The position numbers were made by a program, and so were the translations under genes. The notes below the pieces were generated by a model. It saw nothing but the letters and a program-made list of their open reading frames with translations. It was not told the origin of the DNA and made no database searches. From Schistocephalus solidus (Eukaryota; Platyhelminthes; Cestoda; Diphyllobothriidea; Diphyllobothriidae), in contig WEDG01003953.1 of assembly GCA_017591395.1 (NCBI GenBank), forward strand, positions 104,460 to 168,459: 64,000 bases of DNA, in the 5' to 3' direction. Shown here one piece after another: positions 11,801 to 25,535 of the stretch; the stretch's first letter is position 1, and each line of letters begins with the position of its first letter.

Positions 11801-14800
11801 TCTGTAAGAGGTTCCGCTGAAATACTGGACTCCAAGTTCACAAGAAAAGTACAGGTATTTCGAGTTCGAAAGATTGCATTTTAATCCCTTCGAAAGTATT
11901 TATTCTTCAGTTATTGTAAGGTTTCTCGAGGACAGATTTATACCATCTTTTGAGAAATTCGGGTTTGAGTAAGATTGTTTGGAAATGACCATCCATTTCT
12001 TGTCTAACATTCCTCCCTTCTTCTGTCGTTCAATGTTGGACACACAGGTAATGGTGTCATTTAGAGATTCAAATATATGTGAAGGAAGTTCCTCTCAGCA
12101 GAACTGCATGTATTGCAACTTAGAAGTTTGGAATTTCTGGAGTCTATAATGAGCATTGGAGATGCATGCGCAAGCATGCTTCGACCATTACGAGACGAAA
12201 TCTTATATCCGTGGGGAGTTTTTATGGCAGGTTTAATGTGGAGAGATTTCGGCAAAATCTTGAGTTTCCGGCATCTGTGTAAAAATGATAACTGTTCCCG
12301 CGTTAAGATGTCGCGTTTTGCACACTTTTCCCATCGTCTAGCTTGCAACAAAACATCGCGAGAGTAATTCATACGAATAAATTGGAATACGGGCATCCCA
12401 AGAAGTATAATTCGAAGAAAGGAAGTTCTTTGGAAACAATGAGTAACTTTATTATGTAAATTATCGACGCTGGTTCCCCAGGTGGTCGTCAGACTTGTGG
12501 CAAGTGTGCAAAAAACAGTTAAAACGTATAGTGAAAAAATTATAAAATCAAATTGGATTTATACTTTGATCATCTATTCTTACCATAAATTCCCTCGCAT
12601 TGCTGTAGTTATCTTTTCAAAGATGTGCTATCCTACATAGATACCTGACCGATAACCATATATAACCTGATTAGAATAACATGCTTCAACATATATAATC
12701 AACTCGCCGCATTTATGGTAATCAAACATCTTTAATTTGAAAATTTAAATTGTCTTTCCATAATGATTTTGACTTAAATGAAAACCGTTTCGCCGAAACT
12801 CTCTCCTTTTTAAATACAATACGTAGAGTTTTCAAGTAGAAGTCTAATAAAAAAATTTCTGGTTCGGTCTGCAAAAACAGAAACGCTAAACAGTTAGGAA
12901 CTTACTTCTTCCACGAATTTTGAAGAAACGTACCGATAGTATTTTCATATTTTCAGTGTGTGAATTCGTTTGAAATCTCATTTCACAGCCTTTCATGTAG
13001 GACCATTGCTCAGTGGATATACCAGATATTTTGTGAAAATGTTTTTACATTTTGTAAACTGTTTTACAAAGTTCAATTTTCGAAAGGTATGCAATCATGT
13101 AACGTTTAAACGCTGTTAAGGGTATTTCGGTATTTTTGCTGCTTTATTGTGCTGAAGAAAAGAGCTTTATAAAATTTGTTCTAATGATTTATATTATTTT
13201 GACATTTTTGCCAACAGGTTCCACTCTAAATGAATGAGGTTGAAGTAAGAATTATTGTCAATAATGGAAAATGCTAAGCGAAATTTAAAGATTAAATTCT
13301 GTATTGTCCATCCGGGTCAAACCGATCACTGCGATTCCGGTGCTGCTCTATTCAACATATTTTCACTTAGTACTTCTCATTGGTTTTGAGTAATCCAGTT
13401 CATCTGTAGTGCACTTTAATATTTATATTTCCTCTTTAATATAGCTTGGTTATGTGAAAATAAAAACTACTCGCCGACTTTTCTAGAGTTAAGCAAAAAC
13501 GGCCTTTTGCCTCAAAACCGCGGGCATTTTCAAGTTGATTTCTACCTATATTTGAATCCAGAACTGTAAACAGAAACGTAACCATAAAGAAACCAATTTT
13601 TATATGAAAATATCAATTATTACATATCTGACAGAAACTTACAGTTCTGTGTAAGGAAATGTGCAGCCTTTACTACAATTGTTTGTTCTTCGTAGATTTT
13701 GAAGCGGTTTAAGTGCGCACTTTTAATGCTTGGTTTTAAAATGTTACATACGTTAATTGCTTGGTAGTTTCAGGAAAATTGCCATATGAATTGCTGTATG
13801 AATAAAGTAGGAATTTTTTCTTGTTACATATATTGAATGGCTACTTTTAAAATCAAACAAGATAAAAGACATTTCCAATGGTTGGTTTTAAATGCAAATC
13901 AAAATAACCTTCCTATATTTATTTTCATTTATTTTTTCCTTATTTCCCTCATGCTGAAATGGCGCAAAGGAAAAGTTTGGAAAAAGAGCATCCTATATGC
14001 AAGAAAAATGCATGCATTTCACTGAAAGAGAGTAATAAACCGTTTTACACAACTCAGTCAATATATTAGCCCTATGGGCACTAACTCACTTGAGAGATGA
14101 CAGTATTTTGGATATATATTTGGTTCATCGCCTCAGATTAAATTTTTAAATGACAAATTTCTGCTAAAGAAAATTCAGGGCCTTACAAAGTATTACGACC
14201 ATCACCTTATATCAGGCCCAAGACTCTTTGCTAACAGTGAATGCTCCTGTACCAAACAAAGCAAAAAGGATAGAATGGCAATAAATAATTAACTGTTTGC
14301 ACATGCTAAGTAAATTAGTCATTAAAGTTTAAAATGCAGAATCAAATTTCATTGTGGTATTGTAAACCAATTTTGTCGAAATAATCATTGAGTGGCCGAC
14401 TTTAAATTCTAGTTGGCTAGCAACAGTAGCAATGTCTTCCCGAAGTTAGTGATCGAAAAAGTCTTGACAAGATTTCAAAATTTCTGGCATAAAAATTGAG
14501 TCTTTTCATAAACTGCACAATTTTCAATTCATGCTGATTTTTCAACATTACAGTGACGGATTTGCACCGGATTAATTGTCAGTGACATCAGCTGCCATTT
14601 TGCTAACTTATTTAGATTTAATGTCAGATTATGCGTTCAAATTTCCATTCACTGTAAGTTGATCCCTCAGAAATCTGCCAAAAACGCCAATGCCTGTAAA
14701 TCATACAAAAGGGCAAAACTTTTGTACAAACAAATTTTCAGAAAGCTTCCATAACAAGGAGCTGATGACTTTTACATTTTGCTATGAGACTTTTTGTGCC

Positions 14801-17800
14801 AACAGCCTCAACACTTTAGTAAGTTTTAAACTGCGATATTTCAGTCGTTTATTTAGTCAAATTGTCTAAAAGCCTCTTGCATTGACACTTTTACTACAAC
14901 TACTGACCCTCAAGAGGCATCAATGAAGTGGTTTTCCTTTCTAAAATAAATTACTTTTCTACATATCCAGTTTGTTCATGCAAACACGTCTGAAGGTCTT
15001 AAAACGTTGTATTCGAGTCAAAATCAAGGGGACATAATTTCCAAGACTAATAATTTTAATTTTAACCAAAGCCTGATTCGAGCATCAAATTGCTGCAAAG
15101 AAATGCAAGGCATAATTGGAGTATCTGAAAGAATCTAAATAATCTGCAATTACTGCTTCACAAAAGCATTTGGTATCTGAATAAACGCTGCAATGTCCGT
15201 CAGTCCTTACAGGTTAGTATCCAAAATTTTGGTTGGTCGCAATCGATCGAGCACATGGCACGCTGTCGCTGCAGTGAAAATCCAAAACGGTCAACACCTG
15301 CAGAATTTAAAGTCTAGTGCTAACATTTTTGAAATTCACCCTAGTTAGCGGTTGGCGTTAAAATTAATTAAGACCAATATGCTATAACTAAGACAAACGC
15401 ATGAAAATGAAGTAAAAGAAATCCCATGACTCACTTGTTCCGCGGTTTGATCGTTACTTAACAACAGAATAAAAATGCAGACTGCAATGAAATCTGCCTT
15501 CCAATGAAGCATCCTAACTACCAGAACGCAGGACCTCCTAATGAAAATATTTAATGTATAGAAATAAGAATAATCTTGATAATCAGATAGGGAGATTGAG
15601 CCTACACTCGACTGTTAGGACGTTGCTTCTCATGGTTAGTCGCATGTGTCCGCGTTCCACAAGTTTCCAAAGTACCCTTTTTTCGGTGTTACTGATCAAA
15701 TTTTGAATTCAAAAGATTGAAACATGAAGTGGATGGATTATGTTAGCTGTTGCTAATGTTATTTTGACAACGAATTAGTTCTAAACCGCCAATCGTACCC
15801 AAGTAGATGAAGGGAATTGGCTTTCTACTTGTTTAAATATTTGACTAGCTAGGCTGAAATGAACTTTTCGGATAGAAAACCTTGATTTCCTTAACTCATC
15901 GTAAAGAGGCTCTGCAATAAAGTGTTAGTTTCCAAATCCATAGAAGGTGAACACTACCCTGGACAAAGACCGAACGTATCAATGGTTCAGTAAGGAATAC
16001 CATTTCAGTTTTCCTTATTAACATTGAAAAATATTAATATATTTATGGCGCATAAAACGGTTATAACCAATGAAACGCTCATACAGATATTACAGCCCTA
16101 AAACCATATATTGGAATTTGTGCACAAACACCCTATTAAATTCAAACTCGGTTAGACATGGCACTTTATCGCTCGAAATTGTTTACGGTTTATACACCGA
16201 ACGAAAGTTAAAGTTAACCCATTTTTTCTCATACGGATTACGTGCATTTCCTAGCATATTTGGCAGAGGCCTTTAAATCGAGTTAAGTTTGTATGATTAT
16301 AAAATTCCTATTAAAATTTAATATTTTTCATTTACAGTTTGCATTTGCAGTTTCACAATTGGGTCAAATGAAGTATTCGAATCTATAAACGACCCTACTA
16401 ATTAATTGAGATTGATAGTCATCTGGTTTATTTAAGAGAGATTACTTACTGCTCAGGCAGTCCGCCTACTGTATCAGAATTGGTAAATTTCATACGTTGC
16501 AGTAGGCTGGGCAGGTAACTTGACCAAAATGTGATTGATAAGGCCTCGTAGTTCAGAGAGTTAGTGTTGGTCGTACTGAAACCTTCTTGCTGTCATGCGT
16601 TCGAATGCGAACGAGACCGCCAATTTTTTCAGAACGGAGTCAAATAGATTGTACAGAATTATTTATCTTACGCCAATTTATATTTATTAAACTGTATCTG
16701 TTGTTTACATAAGCTGCTGATCACCATCTGTTTTACGAGTGTAGTCCTGTAAAACCTACTTTTTAGCTCCATGACTGCACTATCCCTGCCTGTACTTCTA
16801 AGACAGGAGGAAATGGAGAGAAACACAGAGCACGCAGAAACAGAAGCTAATTGCGCCGAAGTTATGTGAATACAGGTTTCTCGGCCTTCTGCTTTGGAAA
16901 TAGTAGGAGGAGTATGCCGGGCTAGCAAGCAGACGCAAACGCACTAATCTAAACAAATATGAAATCCCTTCTGCATCTTCCTCGAATAAATTCAACCAGA
17001 AAAGACATCGACTGAACTCAGTACAATTTAATTGTTTGGGCAACTCTGAAATTCATATCGAAAAGCAGTGTTCAGTGTCTAATAGAAGTATTATAATTTA
17101 TTAAAACTCATATTCTCACACCTACCTAATTACAGGTACTTATAAACATTTGTATACAGTTTAACATAAAACAGAGTGTTGAAGTCACTGCAACCAGCAG
17201 ACTCTCAGGCCAACTAGAATATCTGCCGAGCTTTCATACAGAGTCATTAGCTTGAATAAAAAGGGTAATTCAGGAAGAGACCCCTACGTATGGACCCTTA
17301 ACTGACCCGACACTTCATTGAAATGTTACGCCTTGTTCAATCCCCTATTAAAGTTCGGAAGATAAGAAACTTCGTGTTGCCCTAGAACTGAGAATCTGCA
17401 AACCACAAAGGCTATCGATTCAGGCAGTCACAGAGAAGAGGAAAGAAGAAGAGGCATTCATGGGCCAGCTCCTCGATTATAAGCCATCCTTATTCAAAAA
17501 GGACAATAACCGACTCACTTGAAGTTTGAACGCAAGTTCACACTAGATAATCGGAGCAGGGTCATGCAAGAAACTTTATTAATTAACGTTCATTAATCAA
17601 CTGTGTCTGATATTCATTTGGTGTATTCTAGCTTGATTGTTTAGGAAATCCTACTTCGGAGGTCGGTTAACTATTTAAAAATGGACGGATTCCTTACTTT
17701 GCAGTAAGCTAGGTCTGCCTCCTAAACGTGTTGAGCAGTACAATGAAGTGTGCACCACATGACATTAAGAGAATCCGGTACGGCTTGTTGATCGCGACTG

Positions 17801-20800
17801 AGGTTGCCGTTGCCAAGCACCATTCACGCCGCAACCGCATCCGATCTAGCATTTGCCGGAATGTCAGAATGCCATATAAATAACTCTGACATCCGCGTAG
17901 GTCCTGACTTCATAGAGTCTTCCGATGACCTTCCTTTGGAACTGCGCGCAAAAGTTTTTTAGATGAACTTAAGGGCATATATAAAAGTAAGAGCGTTCTA
18001 TTTACCATGACCACACGTCACATATTTTGTTATTACTAGAGTGCAGTTGGAGCGATTTCTTCTAAAATCAAGTACGATTAAGGGCATATGCGACTTTATG
18101 CAACATAAATGACAATAGTGGAGTGACTGAAACCATTTTCCATACACTTGAAGAACAGAAACGTACACAGCAAGGCAATCTAAGGGTACTGTCCTCCTGA
18201 ATATTGCACTTTTTGTGACAGTTTGGAAAGATTGTTATGTTTGGTTTAAGACCAGCGATGTCCTGGGGCAACACTGGCTGACTGCAACATCAGAGAAAAG
18301 CAGACTTTTACGTCTAAAACGGATGAACATATACAAATCATTTGACAGAGGTGCTTTACCTTCTACGTAGCCGGCCGTTTAATTTGCGTTTACAAGGGTC
18401 AAGTACATTTGTCTGAGGAGAATAACCACATGAAATGGAAAGAACTTGTTTTCAGACACACTCCTTGCGCAAATGTGAAAGTTTGCGTTCAGTTCTGCTC
18501 AAAGTGGTGGCATTAAAATGGCAGCTCTAGTAACGCCTGTTCACTTTTCGGAAATTTCCATTAACTTCATTCAGCGCAGCTGACTGCCCAGGGAGACAAT
18601 TCAAAGCGCAGGCGAAAGGGATGATTAAAGAGGAGCTGACTTCCTCAATTTTTGCCTCGAAATATAGTAGTATAACGAGAAGCCACGTTTGAGACCCTAT
18701 GCTCATACGAGTGCTTCACGTTTGGGGGAGTAAGTACGCCTGCAGCCTAATTAAGGTGAACGCCGTATCGCATGAAAGGTCAACCGAAATTCTGAAATGT
18801 GTTTTTGATTCGAACAAATTACGCAAGCAGCGTTGTCAAACTGAGTACCTAACAGCCTAATCCCAAGATATTTTAGTCCGAGTAAGATTCCGGCTTTTTA
18901 AAAAGTTTCTTTGTGACTGCCTGCAAGAAATATACTCTTTAAAAAATGGATACTTATGTAGAATGTATTTTAATCACTGATCTTCAATGTCCTTATAAAT
19001 TCAAATATATTGTATAGAAAAAAGGCACAAAAATATTCTTTATCATGCTAGTTTGGTAGCAAAGTGTGTCCTTATCAAATGTTATACTTAAAAAAGGTCA
19101 ACTTTTGGTTTTGAAAAAGTAAATAGTTATGAAACTTTTAAGACTGTTAAATTTTCATTCATAATACATCGTATTCGTCAAGTGATTAATGTTGCCTATA
19201 ATGTGTACAACATGATCCACATCTATTGTAAATATTATGAGAAACGTGTAAGCTCTTCCTCATAGTGTAGAGAAATGCGTGAATCTCTTTACACAGGACG
19301 CATACAGCATGTATTTTGGAAACCATAAATTTAAGCGTAAAAGTCAGTAGGGTTCAAAATTATTCGGCAATTTAGTAGTTATTTAAAAAAACGAACGTCG
19401 ACCTTTCTCCAAGTATTCAATTTAAGGAAAACGCAATTTTCTACCAAACGAGCATAATAAAGAAAACTCCAGTGCATATTTTCTTAAAAAATATATTTGA
19501 ATTTATAAGGATATTGAAAATCAGTGATTAAAATACTTACTACATAAGAAGACATTTTTACGGCGTATAATTCCTTAAGGTGGTCAGAAAGAAACTTGCT
19601 CAAATGCTGGCATCCTAGTCTGACTAAAACATCTTAGCGTTGGGCCGCAAGATAATCAGTTTAAAAACCCTGCTTACGTACTTTGTTCGAATCGAAATCA
19701 CATTTCCGAAAGAAACTTGCTCAAATGCTGGCATCCTAGTCTGACTAAAAACATCTTAGCGTTGGGCCGCAAGATAATCAGTTTAAAAACCCTGCTTACG
19801 TACTTTGTTCGAATCGAAATCACATTTCCGAAAGAAACTTGCTCAAATGCTGGCATCCTAGTCTGACTAAAAACATCTTAGCGTTGGGCCGCAAGATAAT
19901 CAGTTTAAAAACCCTGCTTACGTACTTTGTTCGAATCGAAATCACATTTCCGAAAGAAACTTGCTCAAATGCTGGCATCCTAGTCTGACTAAAACATCTT
20001 AGCGTTGGGCCGCAAGATAATCAGTTTAAAAACCCTGCTTACGTACTTTGTTCGAATCGAAATCACATTTCCGAAAGAAACTTGCTCAAATGCTGGCATC
20101 CTAGTCTGACTAAAACATCTTAGCATTGGGCCGCAAGATAATCAGTTTAAAAACCCTGCTTACGTACTTTGTTCGAATCGAAATCACATTTCCGAAAGAA
20201 ACTTGCTCAAATGCTGGCATCCTAGTCTGACTAAAACATCTTAGCATTGGGCCGCAAGATAATCAGTTTAAAAACCCTGCTTACGTACTTTGTTCGAATC
20301 GAAATCACATTTCCGAATTTCATGAGGTAGGGAATCTACTGTACACTCAGGCATAAAGTACTTAAGGAAAAATTACTGTGAATAACCACACCAAAGGTTC
20401 TTATAAAATACATAAAATGTGTCTTAATTTTCATTATGGACGGGACAGGATAGCAGTATTTTACAGTCCTTCGGAATATGCTTTTCATGAAAGTAGCATA
20501 TAATGGAAATACAATCTGAACAGTTAGATGAAACTTTGCATTTTTATTAATTTTTAGTCACAGTAAATTTTCATGATATCTAATTGGTCATGAAATATGG
20601 AAACATGCAGCAAAACAGACATTTTATTAACGATAAGAAATAAAAGATACTCAATAATTCATATCATAAGCGAACTGCCAAAACGTGATTTTCATCGTAA
20701 CCCTTGCTTTCCTTCCATCATCGCCCTCTTACCTTTGTGAAAGGTGTCAGTTCCCGGGAGTAAATGTGACTGTTCTAAAATGACTTGCGCAAGTTCCAAT

Positions 20801-23800
20801 GCATGAAGTTTTAAAAGCATGCATTTTACTCTACTTTGCATATATTTATTGACAATTTTGGTCATGTAAACATGTCGATAAAAACACAGATTTTTCCAAA
20901 AACCCAGTACGCGGATGGATTCTTATGGGAGGTTGATTCCACTTGCCACCTCCTAGATTAATTGACAAAAGTTCATTCTAGATGCTTGCAGTGTACCGAT
21001 TTTTAACTTCAGTTTAAAAAATGTGTCAGAAGACTAACATTTTTTTATTTTTTGAACCTTTGACGCAGACTGGGCGTGTCAGCACATAGAATAGTAAACG
21101 ACACTTTTAATCCCCTGGATTTCACATAACGTTCTCATTAGCCAGGGGATTTAACGAGAAATCCCACCCTGGAATAGGACTTCGTCAACTTCCTTCAAGA
21201 CCCTGTATGGCGCCACCTTCTTTTCCCTGAGGACACCTCCCTTGGCTATCTCTAAAGCCCTTCACCCCACTTCCAACGAAACACTTATTCCCGCTCTGCC
21301 TGTGAAAATTAAAGAAGGCAAAATGACGCAAATATTTTGCTGAGAAAAATGTGGTTTCTCACTTGTAACTTCAAAGACTCCAGCTCAGAAGGCTGAGATT
21401 AGCCCCAAAAAGGACAAATATTTTCTTAATCAATTATCTGGTCTCCTTTGTACCTACAAGAAATACCAAGGGTGATGGGTCAATTAAAATATAAAAGGGC
21501 CTATTTAGCAGCCTTACTTAAGAAAGATAGGTGCGAGTGAACATTGAAATACATAAGTTAAATTTTGAAGATTGACGTGTACAGCACCAAAAATCGTGTT
21601 GAGCGCTCTACGTAGTGCGGGAGTAACGGAGTAAGTGACCATCTCAGTTTTTATGTTTAGGAAGAAGAATAAACAATTTATTGATCTGGAGTCAAAGAAG
21701 TTACAAGTTGATCTACAGTACCACTCCGTCTGTTTATTTTATTTGAAGTACTTACACACCCAGCAAATACTCCTTAATATTTCACGCAGATGATAGGTGG
21801 GTTACCAGGTATTTAGTCCAAATTTGAGCTTACTCCTGATTAATTCGTGTTCATCATCCGACACGGCACTCAGTGGAGACAGTTTAACTAGATAGAGTCA
21901 TTTATAACTTCGTAGTGGCATTTACCAACCTACCCTATCCGCGGTGTGAAATCACCATTTCTTGAACGCTATGTACAAGAGACAAATATTGTACTCTGAG
22001 AGCAGATTCCCATGTTTTTGTCGGCAATGCTCTTCTGTCCATAATACTAGCCGTTAGCTGTTAGAGTTAGCCCCGAGGCAGAACGGGACGAGTGAGCACC
22101 ATAACCAATCGGTTAGTGTCCATCCACCAATGATTAAATATTTCTGGTCTTAGCCCCCCAGAACGTGAGCTCACAGCCCAGTGCTTGGGAAGTCTTTATT
22201 CAAAAATGTTTTATGCCCATCTGGCTTGCGCTAAGACTTCGGGTATAGAAACAACTGAAGCTGTGGTTTCATTGCCTCATTAGTGGTTTCCAAACGATGG
22301 ACATACAACAATAGGGGATTTTTTATAAATCTGAACGGAAACTTTTAGTTTATCTTGTAGCTAATGGTTCTGTTAGAGTGGTCGCTCCCAAGCAATACGT
22401 CAAATGTAGTAAATAAATGAAACTCGATCGATGATGTAAAAACACTGTTAGAAATAAATATCTCAGAATAACTACTGTTTTACTTTTTCGTGTTTCGATT
22501 TTGGGAGATATATACGACACCCTCTTGTTTACCGAATACAGTTCTCAGTATCATGCCATTTGTGTTACATATACTTCCAAATATACATATTATGCGTAAC
22601 GTCCTGAAGCACACAGCACCTAGACGGCATTATATTGTGCAAATTTTATAATTTTAGAATGTTGTGGGTGCGTTCTGTGCTAATAATAAAACGCCCCTTT
22701 AAGGCTATTTTTGTCTTCTTTAAGGAGGTCTTCATGCATATTATAAACGATGCAGATAGTTTTTCATTCCAAAACAGGCGTTAAAACAACAAAGTTGGTT
22801 ACAGCAGTCGATTGCCACTGATAATTCCAATAAAAAGCACGTGTACGTTTCAATACGTCAGAACCACATCAGATAACTGGTCATCTTTTTATGCCGCCAT
22901 TTTGTGCTCATGCAGCCGAAACTTCAGCTTTCGTCCAGGCTGTGACAACATGAACAAGAACGTAGGCTTTTCAGTGTAAAAAATACTGCGGACGAGTCAC
23001 TGAGGCATTCTTCTAAATTTGTTGACAGGTCAGGGGCAATTAACGTGGAATGAGGTACGAAAAGGCACTTCTGTATTCTTTTACCACTAAAGGGGTAATG
23101 AGGATCACAGTTAACTGCTAACTTCCTCACCTTTTACTTCTTATTTCCCCTTGTTGTCATAGAACCTAACTGAAAAGGAGATCAGTGAAGTTTTAGAAAG
23201 AGCCAACCAAGATGATGAAATCAATCGCAGTATGCTGGCGAGAGGTCATAGGGTGTTAGGCCGTTTTCTGAGGTAATAATAACTATCGAATAAAACGAAA
23301 TGTCTCAAGTTGGAAGGTCAAGGATAGGGAAGGTAAGCCCACAAAGGACGCTGTAGGCGGATAACCCTGACCCCAATATCTTAGCATATCCTTCACCTTA
23401 AAACCTAACTAAAACAATAACTCCTACCTAAAACGTCAAATCCTAACCCTCAAAAAACCCAATCTTAACCCTTATCTCGATTCATATCAATAACTCCAAT
23501 AACTAAGCTTAACCGTAACCCTAAAACCCGAACTCCAATTGTAATCCTTAAACCCTACCTCTGACCTTGAACTTAAAACCCTGAAACCACAAACCTTATC
23601 TCTAAACCCTAACCCAATCCTTAAATACCCTAAACCTAACCTTACAATCTAACCCGCTAACTCTAAAGGCCTAAACTTAACCCTACAAACGTTATCCCAA
23701 CCATAACCCCTTTTATGCCTTATTGCGAAGCAAACTGCAGTAAACCACACCTCCCTAAATAAAAAGCAACTCAGTGGATAACATACCATACCCTCACCAA

Positions 23801-25474
23801 ATATAGTTTTAAAAGGGGTTGCAAATGCACAGTTCGCAAGCGGGTATGCATCCATACTTTAATCATACTAGAATAAGGCAAAACTAAAAATTTACTGGTT
23901 CACAGGGCGGAAGTTTGCACAAAGAAAACCCAAAAATCATTACATTTTGGACTACAGCATAGAACGCCATAGGTTTTTATTTTTAGAATTTCAAACATGT
24001 TATTTTTTACGTCAACAATACTTTTCAAAACGTGGGAATAAGAACCTCATATTTTGGACCCCGGCCTGGAGTCCGTGGGAGAGAAGGGTCGGTGTTAGGG
24101 TTAAGGTAAGTTTTTGGATAAAGCCAGAGTTAAGGGCTGTGTAAGAGTTAAATGTAAGGTAAAAGGTAAGGCTTTATTTAGGGTGAGTGTTACTGATAAT
24201 ACTCGATTGTATTTCCGCGCCTCCATTTTTTTGTATTACCGGGGATTCCTATTCCCTTTTCAAACCAGCTCTTCTAGAACATTGTATCCAGATTTTGGAA
24301 GGTAAATAATTACACATTTCGCTGATAATCGGACTACATGAACTGAGTAGGGATAAGAAACCGAACTTTATCAAAGAGAATCTTTGGCATTTCGGAGTCG
24401 ATTTCAACGTCACCATCCCAACCTGTTGCCCGTTTTTACGGTCACTCAGCTTATCTGCAGGTGAATCACTACCAGTTACCTTAGTAAAACCCATGATACT
24501 ACTTATTTAAAATGGTTTCTGACATGTGTTTTCACCGCTTATTCAACCTGTGGCTTAACCAAACTTGAAAATATCTACCAAATGCGAAAAATGAACAGTG
24601 GTTTGCATTCAACCGTCATTCTTCTTTGCATCAAGTGGTTCTTGCTTTAATTCGCTTGTTTTAATTTTATCTGTAAATGAATTTAATGGGGAAGAATACT
24701 TCTGCCTTCCTGGTTGCGTTTATTTTGAGAATCGTGAGGTGTTTAAGATTATCCAAGTTAAGCCTGGTCGGCCTTTTTCCTTCTATCGCATCATTGATAT
24801 AATATTCCATTTCTGAGTTTTCATGGGTATTTAATATCACGAGAGAGATTAGACATCAGATGCTGGCCTACGAAGACACTTCTACGCTGGCCTTCTTTTG
24901 TCAGTTGTCGTTAAGACAAATGCATTGCGAAATAAGCCCATCTGAAAACCATATAAGATCCGTTAAAAATTTAAATCCTAGATTAATCTCTCGATCAAGC
25001 GGAGGTGCAGTCCCAAGAAGAATTCTTTCTACGGTTGATTAAAAGTCACACTTAATGGAAAAGCAGTATGTTGTTGACTTCGAATTTCAAAGCAGATAGC
25101 AGACAGACAGCTTGCCTTTAAGAATAGATGGAATTCATTCGTCGCAGTAGGCTGGGCGGGTCGCTTGACACAGATGTGATTGACTCACTTGGCAGACCTT
25201 AGCTCAGGTGGTAAGAGCGTTGGGTGTACTCAAGACTTGCCCTTGTGTTCGTTGGTTCGAATCAAACTGAGGTCATCGAATTCTTCACAATTTGGTCAAA
25301 TACTTTATTAAAATCTGTCAAAAATCTCCGAGTAGCTATTATTTATCTTATTTTATTTTTGCCTGCTCTATTATAATAACTTTGTCAAGTAACACATTTC
25401 AAACTGAAAGAGAAAATTGCTTAAGAGGTCAATCGATTCTGGTAGCTCGCTGAACTTTTCAAACTTCTAAAATG

Positions 25475-25535
<61 letters not shown>

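Larger units (their letters stand above)
9821..12536 (-). mobile_element. Penelope-like element with flanking direct repeats (pseudo-LTRs)
   Basis: Two direct repeats of about 110 bp (9821-9930 and 12422-12536) share GAAGTTCTTTGG, AATGAGTAACTTTATTATG and CTGGTTCCCCAGG. They bracket a decayed Penelope-type coding region read on the - strand. Penelope elements encode a reverse transcriptase fused to a GIY-YIG endonuclease and are often flanked by such pseudo-LTRs. The element sits inside innexin intron 1, antisense to the gene. It is dead in this copy because of multiple frameshifts. Confidence 0.85.

Noticed and set aside
19587..20314. CRISPR array
   Set aside because: The repeats are 121 bp, directly adjacent and without variable spacers, in a eukaryotic context; it is a satellite.
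23362..23700. A true telomere or chromosome end
   Set aside because: Repeats are highly irregular, only about 340 bp long, and internal, with an innexin intron continuing on both sides.
25200..25270. A functional tRNA gene
   Set aside because: A- and B-box-like motifs are present, but I cannot draw a cloverleaf with acceptor and anticodon stems, and the surrounding block recurs at 16.5 kb as a SINE.
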